A DNA stretch of 64,000 bases from Rugalucina vietnamica (lineage: Eukaryota > Mollusca > Bivalvia > Lucinida > Lucinidae), in NCBI GenBank assembly GCA_964017185.1, contig OZ024875.1, positions 29,645,456 to 29,709,455 of the forward strand. The letters are read 5' to 3'. The notes beneath the pieces were generated by a model. It was not told where the DNA came from. It saw nothing but the letters and a program-made list of their open reading frames with translations, and searched no databases. A program made the translations under genes and the position numbers. Shown piece after piece: positions 14,701 through 26,700 of the stretch (position 1 is its first letter; every line of letters starts with the position of its first letter).

Positions 14701-17700
14701 AGAGACTAAGGGATTTTTATTTTCATTTGATTATGACGAAATCCGTCAAGATGACAGTCCCAAAACAAGGTCGCGAGACTTATATTTGTTAACACAAGCA
14801 AAGAATCTTCGTAAAAATTACAATGGTGGCACATGTATAGCTTAAATATTCTTGATAAAGTGAAAATAATGTTGTGGCACACCCTAAAGAAAATACACGT
14901 ATCTTCTAATAGATCTTTATTATCGTGTATCAAATATTCTGATAAAGAAGGTCTTTGAAATTACTTTACGGTTTCAGTTTTATTATGGCTGTTCGTGAGA
15001 GATAATTGCAGCTGTTACATACCTCACACCACCTAGCCCCGCATTTAAAATCCTGGCCCCGAGGTTATAATTTATCCTGCTCATTAATGTTAAAATGCCA
15101 ACAATTGTTGGCATTTTAACATTTATGAGCAGGATAAATGACTAGATCTTGAGTTTTGAACCTGAATTTTCCACGATTTTTGACCATTTCAACATTTATG
15201 AGCAGTTGAAATTTCATGCTCAGCTCAGCTGAGCTTGAAAAAAGTTTTATAGCATTGGGGCCTGGTTCCACTGCGCTTTATCGCTTAGGATAGCTCTAGG
15301 ATTGTCTTAATATCAATTTGGGGGCATTTCTTTGACCCCGATATGCGAATTAAGAAAGCAGAAATACGTTGGAAAGCATTTTACAAATTTTGCATACGCA
15401 GTCTTATCAATACTTTTAAAATAAGACAATGGTACAATTACTTACGATTCAGTGGGACCGACACTTAACTTGTTCATAATCCTGAAAGAAACGAATGAAT
15501 GTTTGTGTATTTTCTCAGATCTGAACGACGTTGCTGGTGAATGTTTCTTCGTCTTGTGCCAAGAACAAAACCAAAAATCTAAAATGTTGTTGTCAGCATG
15601 TAGGAAAGGCACTGTTGATGTAAGTAGACAAATCGAATTCGGCGTTTGACTATTTTTTAAATCTCTTTGTTCTTTGCAAAATGTTATCTGTATATACCTG
15701 ACAATGTCCTAATTTTCTTTGACACCGACTGTTTAACTATACAATGTCGCTCAGTAATGATCACACATTATATATTACCTTCTGCAGCACATTATGGCAT
15801 CATGATGAATTAAAAATAAAACTGTGAACATATTAAGGCCATACCGCGGTTTCGGCTACTTAAGACTCTTCAGTGACCCTATAGATTTGGCAACATGCAT
15901 ATTTCAACATAGTAGTCCGTACAAGGACTAGTACAATCCAAATGGGGCCAAATATATTAAAACTTTGGTTAGAAAATAAATTTAATAGTAATTTTCTGAT
16001 TTCTCAGAAGTCTCATTTAAAGGTCTTTAAGTCGACAAAGACCGATATAATATAAACTTTACTAAAAATGAAACGATCTTTCTTGTAAGATCATCTGTGT
16101 CTTTATTAGGTGGTAGAATGTCTAGTAGAGATGGACAGCGACGTTAATGTTGAAGAAGATGGGTGTACGCCGCTCTATTATGCAGTTTGTAATGAAATGG
16201 TTGATATTGTGACGGTACTGCTCAAACATGTGAGTGTACATTACGAAAACTTGCCCGTGCAATAAACAGAGATTTTTTAAGCTTTAAAAATTATCCATTT
16301 TCAGCAGAAAAATGTTGATATTTTTGTTATGTTTTGCTCAAAACATAGATTGTGGGTACACGTTAGAACCGCCTCGGCGAGGCGGTTCTAACGAGTACCC
16401 ACAATCTATGTTTTGTAGTAAAAATAAAAAAAATAGGAATACCCTTGCATACCCCAGTTTTGCTGTATAAAAGTGGGGTTTAAGGGGGTATTCATGGCAC
16501 GGACCTGTTTTCATGATGAGTAAACTAAAATGTTTATCATTTTCATACTTTACTGGTTAAACATGAAGCTATTTTATCTTGTCTTGTAATTTTACGGAAG
16601 TTGTTTTAAAGTAGTTCGTTAATGTAGAAGACGGCTTTATGCTTTTCTATCATGCAGTTTTTAATAAAATAGTAGATAGTGTAACAATAACAGGTAAAAT
16701 ATGTGTTATTAATTTTACATGTTAAAGTACATGTATACATGTAAAGCTGACTTAGTATCTGTGAATAAACTGTTAAAAAGCTGTTCGTGTTTGTTTTTGA
16801 CCGTTGGTATTATTCCCTTTCATGTTATCTGAAAATCATTTCAATATGTAACACTCATAGATATGACGCGAGAAGGTTTCCGACCAGGTTCGACGCAAAC
16901 CAGCCTGTACATTTACAGGAAAAATCTAGAAGATTGAACTTTCGGATTTAGGAAGAAGAGGAATTCTACTATTGTCCGAGTGACGAAAATAAAGGCGCTG
17001 ATCAGCTGTGCAGTTTCTGCACAGCTGATCTGCGCCTTTGTTTTCGCATAGGTAAAATCCTGTTTTCTGATGACGCGGCTCATGTTTTACAGGATGTTAG
17101 GGACTTTTTACCAGCATTAAAGAAGAGCCTCGAACTTGAAAGCCACACGATTACCGGTCTCCTACTACGGCAGATTGGTTATGACAAAGAGGGCAAGTAT
17201 TGCTTTACTGATTCTCTATTAATTTCACTTTCATGATATCAACGTGGTTTTGTTTTCATTTAAGAGCATTTACTTCATAATAATATGAGCCGCCTCATGA
17301 GAAAACCAACAATCTGCATATGCGAAAACAAAGACGCAGTTACCGCGAAGCTGATCAGCGCCTTTGTTTTCTCTACTCGGATAGTACAATTCCTCTTCTA
17401 CTTAAAGCCGAAATTTCGAGCTTCTAGCTCTTTTCTGTGCTTGTACAGGCCGGTTTGTGTCAGACCTGTTCGGAAACCACATTGTTGGTTTTCCCACGAG
17501 GCGGCTCATATTTGCGCTTCTGCAGCTAAAGAAATGCAAGTTGAGTCAGAAATTCGGTGTTTTTAACCATTTTGCAACCATAGAACATCTGCCGTATACC
17601 AACGATATTAAAGTCCACGTATCTTTTGTCTCCTTTAGGTTAGTGGGTTTCATGTTATTGAGTTTATCATTTTCTATTAGGCCTCGTTTTCTTTGACAAA

Positions 17701-20700
17701 GTAGGTTTCTCACAGAAAAGAATGCTCGTGTAAATTCAATTTTATGGCGAAGTTTCATTGTCAAATATCTGTGACAAAGGTAAGCGAGCTAAGTAAAGTA
17801 ATTAATCTTTGCTGTGTGTGAACGCAGACTCATTGCCAAAGTTTCTGTGACAAATAATCTTCGCCAAAGAAAAATTGCCCGTGAATACCAGACTATAATA
17901 AACCAAAATGAAGAGCTTTTTAAACGAATTAAATAACTTGCGCGCTAGTGCAGCTTTGGAAAAGCTTTTTTTTGCAATGTTGTTAGATTTGACTTTCACT
18001 AAATGAATTTCATCCCCTGTGAAAGCGGTCATTTAAAATGTGATCAATATACACACCACATTCATTCATTGTCCAATATTTTAATTTAGGTGGCAGTATT
18101 ACCTGGAGCTCGTTGGGACTTGAGTCAGCTCAAGTGGACTGGATACTCGCCAGTCTTACCAGTCCATTGACTCCTGAACGGGGAAATGGTAAACAGCATT
18201 TTCATCAGGAAAACATGTCCGTGTAATGTATTCCCCCTTTGAACCCCACTTTTATACAGCAAAACTGGGGTACACGTATGCAAGGGTATACCTATTTTTC
18301 TTATTTTTGCTCCAAAACATATATAGATTGTGGGTACTCGTAAGAACCTAACGTGTACCCACTATCAATGTTTTGAGCAAAATTAAGAAAAAAAAAAACA
18401 AAACAATTTTTTCAGGTTAAAATTTCCAATTTCTAAAGGTAAAAGAATATCTGTTAATTGCTTGGGCAAGTTTTCGTAATAGTCTGTTTGTTAATTAATC
18501 TTGCTTTCAACTTAAAACGTTTTGCTTTAGTCAGACAAAATACAAAACTGGACCTTTGAAAATAGTGAAAATTAAATGTGTAAATGATTAAAATATTCCA
18601 GCGTATTGAAATTAAGAAAATGAAGCTCATCGTTTTTGTCAGTCTATTTGGTGACTACTCGTCTCTTGGCAAAGGGATGAAAAGCGATTGCTGTGGATAA
18701 TTTTAATGGTATCTTTCATACATCTGCAAGCTTTGTCATGGAGTCGATAAGAATTTTACTAACAGTTTACCATTGTAGACACTGAGAAGCCATACTTAAT
18801 GAAGCTGAAGAACAGCGAAAAGAAACGACAAAAACGAAAACTGGAATACTCAAAAAGTGACCCAACGGTACGACGGCCCCGCCCACGGTTAAGGCACGCC
18901 AGTAGCTCGGCTAGCATGACAAATGCCAGCGATAACGAAGAAAGTCCTGTCGTTCCGATGACAGCCGATGGTAACATGATTGATTTTCATATTATATTGA
19001 GCCTGTGCGTGAGAAAACCAACAATTTGGGTTCCGACCAGGTCCGACAGAAACCGGGCTGTGCACTCACAGAAGATGGTTAGAGGCTGGACATTTTGTAT
19101 TTAAGTAGAAGAGGGATTGTACTATCCGTGTAGCGAAAACAAAGGCGCTGATCAGCTTCGCGGGTTACGCGAAGCTGGTCTGCGCCTTTGTTTTCGCCTA
19201 TGTAGATTGTTGGTTTTCTCACACACAGGCTCAATTATACTTTTACTGTGTGAACCATTCGGTATCTAACAGCATGTTTCGTTCTTACTTTTTTATTTTA
19301 ACTTGGTTTTTGCACTAATACTTTTATCCTCTCTTCTATCTTGTTTAATTTTCATTTTGTGAAGCTTTATATTCTGTTCTGTGCTTTTCTGTGTTGGTTA
19401 GCCTTACCTTTCTTTTTCAATCAATTTTCATTAACGATATATGAGCCGCGATGCGAGAAAACCGGGGTTTCCGACGAAGTCCGACACAAATCGGACTGTA
19501 CAGTCATAGAAGCAGGCTAGAGGCTTGAAGCTTTGGCTATAAGTAGAAGAGGAATTGTACTACCCGAGAAGCGAAAACAAAGGCGCTCATCAGCCTTTGT
19601 TTTCGCATAGTCAAAAATCCGGTTTTCTCGCGACGCGGTTCATATAAATATAACAGACCACATCTTTATTAATTAAACACGCATATACTGTGTATATAAT
19701 TACGATTTTTTAGGATTTAGTTCAAAACTAAATAACATCCAAAACTATACTCCTAAAAAATTCTAAGGTCCACTATATTTCCATATATCGCAATGTTAAG
19801 GAACCCAAATTAAACCGATATTTAATGGACATCCCAAAGGACGCAAAATAGCCGTTTCATTTGCATTAATTTAGGTATTGTCCCAAAGTAACTGTCAACA
19901 AGACATTTGAAAAAGGAAACGCCATGCCAAAGCCCATAGAACAGTTTTGGCATTTTTCAAAAATCATGAAATTACTGCATTTTTCTGAAATTCCATAGAT
20001 TCTTAAAAACGTCAATCTAGAATGCATTGCGACAAATGTTGTTTGTGTGAAATTCATGTTTTGCTCGTGATGGTCATGTTTGAGCTAATTTTGAAAAAAA
20101 AATGCATTTTTAGCAAAATTTAAGATTTACAAAAACATCTATCTGGACTTTGACATGGCATTTCCGGTTTCAATTTTGTTGTGTCAGTAACTTCGAGGCA
20201 TTAAAATTTAAGATAATGCAAATGAAGAAGGGATTTGGTCCGTGGGGATTGGCATAAAATTTTAGTTGAACTGGGACTGCATTATAATTGAGCCTGTGCA
20301 TGAGAAAACCAACAATTTGCATAGGCGAAAACAAAGCCGCAGATCAGCTTCGCGGTAACCGCGAAGCTGATCAGCGCCTTTGTTTTCGCTACACGGATAG
20401 TACAATCCCTCTTCTACATATAAATTTGTACAGAATTTCAAGCCTCTAACCATCTTCTGTGACTGTACAGGTCAGTTTGTGTCAGACCTGGTCGGAACCC
20501 AAATTGTTGGTTTTCTCACACACAGGCTCATATAATTACAGTACGATAATTGAAAAAATACAGTGGCCCTTAGAATTTTTTGAGTATAATAATAATAATA
20601 ATATAGCTGCATAATGCCCTTTTGTGTGTCGGGCGTCAGAGTCTATAATGGCCCCGACTAAAAGCTATTTATTTTAGTTGGTTGGGTCCGGAGCTTCTTG

Positions 20701-23700
20701 TATGTTGCTTGGTCCACCGGGGTAACTGGTGTTTTTCTTTTGCTCCAGATTTTCAGTGATGTTGTTAGGCGCTCAGGGCTCTTCGTCGCCGGGCAGCTTG
20801 TTGTATTTGTGAGTCCTCGTTATTGATTCATCATGGACATTATCATGATGTATTTGTTTGTCCTTGATGATTCATTGATGAGTTAGAGATTAACCATAAG
20901 GACCGAACAACTTAGTAAATGTTGTGAACTTAGGATGAGGTTAGGCCTGTAAAACTAGTTTGAGCCGGCCGCCAGTTATTTTATATTAATGATCGTTCGA
21001 AGGCGACACTTCTGCGGTGGTTCTTAGCGACACTTCTGCGGTGGTTCTCATTGTTTTATGTCTCGGTGTTGAATTTTTGTGCTGTTTGCACCTTATATTA
21101 CATTTTTGTATTTTAGTTAAGTTTGTGTAACTGAGTGGCCGCCTGTTGTGAAAATAGCTGCATAATCGGCTTACGATAAGTACCTGATTGTTAATTTAGT
21201 TCTTTCCCACCTCGGCTATTGGAGTGGGATTTTTTTCTGATTGTGTCATTTCCTGATCATTGCCTACTTTTACCTTTTTGCAGTGAATGTAAACGAACCC
21301 TTACAATTTAAAGTGAAAAGGGATTTTCGAAGATCTATAAGTGTGGAATCATTCGCTCCTAAAAGTTCCCCAATACAAATGTCCAGGCGACCAACTTTGC
21401 CAACAATCACTGCTGGGAAAAGTCAGTCCCCAGACGAAGGTAACTCGTATGAGCCGCCGCATGGGAAAACCAGCTTTCTGCATAGGCGAAAGCAAAGGCT
21501 CAGATCAGCTTCGCAGTAACTGCGAAGCTGATCAGAGCCTTTGTTTTCGCTACACGGATAGTACAATTCCTCTTCTTTCTAAATTCAAAATTTCCAGCCT
21601 CTAGCCATCATCTGTGACTGTACAGCCTGGTTTGTGTCGGACCTGGTCGGACCCGAATTGTTGGTTTTCTCACTCACAGGCTCATCTGATTTCATAAAAT
21701 ACCGTACCTGTAAATATGTTATTTTCCATTACCGATGTAGCTCCTTCTGCATTATAAAGATTTAACCAGGATCTTCTTTAATACATACATACATACATAC
21801 ATACATACATACATACATACATACATACATACATTTAAAATCAATAATACGCAATAAAACACGCATGCATGAATTTGATATCTATATTAATTTCACTGAC
21901 AAGATCGCTATTAACTACTTGATCATTGCATACTTAACTTTGCTCTGAAACGATAATTGTGCTCGTTATTAAAATGATTTTACTTCATTAAGTTATTTTA
22001 TAAAATCCATTAACTACCTTTACTATTCTAGGAACATGACAATTGTGTTCATTATTAACATGGTTTTACTTTATTACATTATTTTTGTAAATTCATGGTG
22101 CATAAGTCGTTAAGTTATTTTATAAAATCCATTAACTACCTTAAACTATTCTAGGAAAATGAGATTTGTGTTCATTATTTAGATGGTTTTATTTTATTAC
22201 ATTATTTTTGTAAATTCATGGTGCATATTATTTTCTAAGAACGCATTGTCATCAAGACCATTATTTCTGACAAACGATTTTAAACTTCAATTATCCACAT
22301 CATATTCCTATTTTTAATTTTCGGTGTTTTACATGGGAAAGTAGTCGAAATGTTTTTATCTATATAAATAATCGACAAACATATTGTTTTTCCTTTTAAG
22401 TTGATCAGATTGAAAGTGTTAATAATAAACCACGGCCCCCAGCCCCGGGGGAGGGCGGCGGATAGCCGTGGAAATTGTCGGGGCTTTGACCACAGTTTTG
22501 CCACGGCAGTGCGGGGAAAATACCCGGGCTTTGCTTTATAGAGGTGAAAAGGGCCGTGAAATGAAAAGATAGTAGGCCGCTGGGGAAAACAGCAATCATT
22601 TTACCAGCGAGCAGTCCCCGCATTTAGGCTTTTAGTAGGGATTTGCTGGATCAAAAGGCAAAGTCCCCGCTATTCCCCGGGGCAGGGGAAATGACTAGTG
22701 CTTTAAAGGCACGAATAGTGTCATTTTTAAATTGTGTCAATTTCCAGATTTACCTGTGTTTGTGATGTCAATCAGTGAAGCGGAAGAGTACAAGAAATCA
22801 ACTCTTACCGGAGCCAATGTACCATATAACCCCAGGGATCCTCGCCAAGAACATAAAGACATTAACAAGCTGGAAACATCTGATGGTAGTGTATTTGCTT
22901 TAGCTCTTCCGAACACTCAGTCTTTATAAATGCCAATCTAATATACATGTAGTATTTGATTTTAATTGATGTCCGTTTTCGAAAAAGGCTTTTATCTACC
23001 GTAAGTCTAGATTCAAAATTTATGCATGTATACGAGGGGTGATCGGAAAGTACGTATAAAAATGCTGTAAAATAAGTTTGCGTCAACCGATTGATATGAA
23101 ATTTAATACAAATAAACATTGATCCTTTTGTAATTAAATGCCATTCTCATTTTAAAACAATGACGTCAGACGTTCATGCACGAGGCAGCGTAATGACGTC
23201 ACTTCACGTGACCCGGCGCACCTGTACCCCTGGGTTGACTTTGTAGGTGTATTTGGGTTGGGTTGGGAAAGTTGGTCGACATTTTTTAATGGAAACTAAT
23301 TTTCTAACATTAATTGACCATTTTTCAAGAACATACGACATTCTGATGCTTTATCTACTAATACGGTGAAATTGAATTCAACAGGTTAGCGTAAAATATG
23401 CAAGAACGTCGATTTCAATTTGTAAACTTAAATTCCACAACATACAACCTGTTATATCGACACCCTGTATCCGCATGCTAATGTTATTGTTTACCACTGG
23501 AAATGTTGATGGATTCGTACGTAAAATGACAATTAGCAGACGATTCTGAGAATAAAATGTCATTTTTTCGCTTATTTCTACACGATCTGTCCCTTTAAGA
23601 ATACCTGAGGAATCTCACTCTTACCTTTATCCTATTGCATGTACTTTTTCCCCGATTTACCTTTTTAGAGGGCACTATAAAGGGAAACAAGACGCTGACG

Positions 23701-26700
23701 CTGTAAGCAGGCGCCCAAAGTTCATTTCAGTCCTAATTAGTTCTACGTTATGTAAATATACCCAGGGAATATAAACTACCAAACTCAAAGCTTTGATTGT
23801 TCTTAAAAAGGCCGTTTTCCAGTTTTCATGTTATTGTTTTCGCGAGTAGGTGTTATTACATTTCCCTGCTAAGTTATTACTTCTTCGGGTAAAAAATAAC
23901 AAATGATAAGGTTTCGTAAAATATGCAAGAACGTCGATTTCAATTTGTAAACTTAAATTCCACAACATACAACCTGTTATATCGACACCCTGTATCCGCA
24001 TGCTAATGTTATTGTTTACCACTGGAAATGTTGATGGATTCGTACGTAAAATGACAATTAGCAGACGATTCTGAGAATAAAATGTCATTTTTTCGCTTAT
24101 TTCTACACGATCTGTCCCTTTAAGAATACCTGAGGAATCTCACTCTTACCTTTATCCTATTGCATGTACTTTTTCCCCGATTTACCTTTTTAGAGGGCAC
24201 TATAAAGGGAAACAAGACGCTGACGCTGTAAGCAGGCGCCCAAAGTTCATTTCAGTCCTAATTAGTTCTACGTTATGTAAATATACCCAGGGAATATAAA
24301 CTACCAAACTCAAAGCTTTGATTGTTCTTAAAAAGGCCGTTTTCCAGTTTTCATGTTATTGTTTTCGCGAGTAGGTGTTATTACATTTCCCTGCTAAGTT
24401 ATTACTTCTTCGGGTAAAAAATAACAAATGATAAGGTTTCCTACTGTTGATAGTGATGCCTTTCTATATTTAATAAAAAATGGGTGAGCATAAATCTCGA
24501 CTTTCTAACAGGAAATTGATGAAAGAAGACTGACTTTCCATTTATTTTCATTTAAGCGGTATATTGGGAATATTTTTATTTCTATATGTGTTTATTTTTT
24601 TGAAAACAACTGTGTGATTTTCGAACAGGCCCGACACAAACCGAACTGTACAAACATAAATGATGGCTAGATACTGGAAATTTTAGATTTAGAAAATCGA
24701 CAAATTGTACTATCCATGTGGACGTCGCGTCAGGAATTGTCTTCATATTTATCATGTCAAAATCAACGTAAATTACGACGTTGTTTTATTTGAAGGTGAA
24801 TAACTAAAGGTTTTGTTCCGAAGAGTACATTATGTCTTTAAAGACTTAGCTCCTGAAGGAGCTATATTTGTACCATTGTTTATTCGGTTAATGACCCCTA
24901 ATCATCCTTAGATCAAAGGACTGTCATAATGAGGTATTTATCACATTTTTGCAGGGAACAACAAAGAGACCCCCAAAGGATAATACCTTTAGTTCCACTC
25001 TTTATTGGTTTTATGCATGGTCCCTATTAACCTGTGCAATAAAACTGCCGCAGGCTACCTCCGCAATCGATATTGATTCTTCCTCTTTTTGGCCCCTACC
25101 TGTCCGCGAATTTTACAGACTACATGTACTCTGAAAGCTTTACCTGAAGTCGTTCTAGTCAACGCATTTAAGAATGCAAACATACGACAAATCCAGAATC
25201 ACTTGTGAAAACGCACGACGCTTCAACGTTAGATTTGGCAGAATAATTACAGAGCTATGGGCATTGGAATGTTTGTTAGTGCAGACCGTTGTTACAAGTA
25301 TACAAGTTGGTTTTTAGACAAAATCGCCGCGTAAATATATAGATGCCACGCTAAAATGCGACGTAGCAAAAAAGACATTCAACATCGATCGAATTGCGCT
25401 TTTCAAAACGAGTTTTTTGATAAAATTTGAGCACAATCCCACAACGAATAAACATGCTACACGTACACTCAGAATGTTATGATGACTTTTCCGGATGACG
25501 GCAACTTCAGAACAGCGAAAACAAAGGCGCTGATCAGCTTCGCAGATACTGCGATGCTGATCTGCGCATTTGTTTTCGCATATACATGTATACAAAACGT
25601 TGGTGTTTCCACGACGGTACTCATATAGGACCTCTGGTCCTATAAATACTCACCTGGGATATGCGACCTAAGCTGACCTTGGTATAAAATAGGTCAAGGT
25701 CATCATTGGGGTCATGATGTATACAAACTTTGTAGAGCCGAAAACAAAGGCGCTAATCAGCTTGGCAGATACTGCGATGCTGATTTGTGCCTTTGTTTTC
25801 GCATATATACAAAACGTTGGTGTTTTCACGATGGTACTCATATAGGACCAATGGTCCTATAAATACTCACCTTGGATATGCGACCTAAGCTGACCTTTGT
25901 ATAAAATAGGTCAAGGTCATCACTGGGGTCATGATGTATAGAAACTTTGTAGAGCCAAAAACAAAGGCGCTAATCAGCTTGGCAGATACTGCGATGCTGA
26001 TCTGCGCCTTTGTTTTCGCATATATATATATACAAAACGTTGGTGTTTTCACGACGGTACTCATATAGGACCTCTGGTCCTATAAATACCCACCTTGGAT
26101 ATGCGACCTAAGCTGACCTTGGTATAAAATAGGTCAAGGTCATCACTGGGGTCATGATGTATACAAACTTTGTAGAGCCGAAAACAAAGACGCTGATCAG
26201 CTTGGCAGATACTGCGATGCTGATCTGCGCCTTTCATTACGAAAACTTGCCCATGCAATATACAGGGATTTTTTTAGCTTTGAAAATTGAAAATTATCAG
26301 CTGAAAAATTTTGATGGTTTTCTTATTTTTGCTCAAAACATAGATTGTGGGTAGACGTTAGAACCGCCTCGCCGATGCGGTTTTAACGAGTACCCACAAT
26401 CTATTTTTGGAGCAAAAATAAGAAAAATAGGTATACCCCTGCATACCCGAGTTTTGCCATATAAAAGTGGGGTTCAATGGGGTATACTTTTCACGGACAT
26501 GCTTTCATGATGTGTTTTCGCATATGCAAAACGTTTGTGTTTTGACAACGGTACTCATATATTGTAGTCAAAAAAGGGAACTACAGTACATATAACCTCT
26601 TTTGCATGGCAGATTACATTTCAGGCTATCACAATCACACATAACAGTGTTATTTGTGATTGTGATAGCCTGAAATGTAATCTGCCATGCAAAAGGGTAA

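Noticed and set aside
21781-21834. CRISPR-like array
   Set aside because: Plain (ACAT)n microsatellite; this is animal DNA and no spaced repeat/spacer structure exists in the window.
23378-24088. Duplicated 61- and 85-codon minus-strand frames as a gene pair
   Set aside because: They come from the 525-bp tandem duplication of non-coding sub-terminal transposon sequence; no domain or codon signal.
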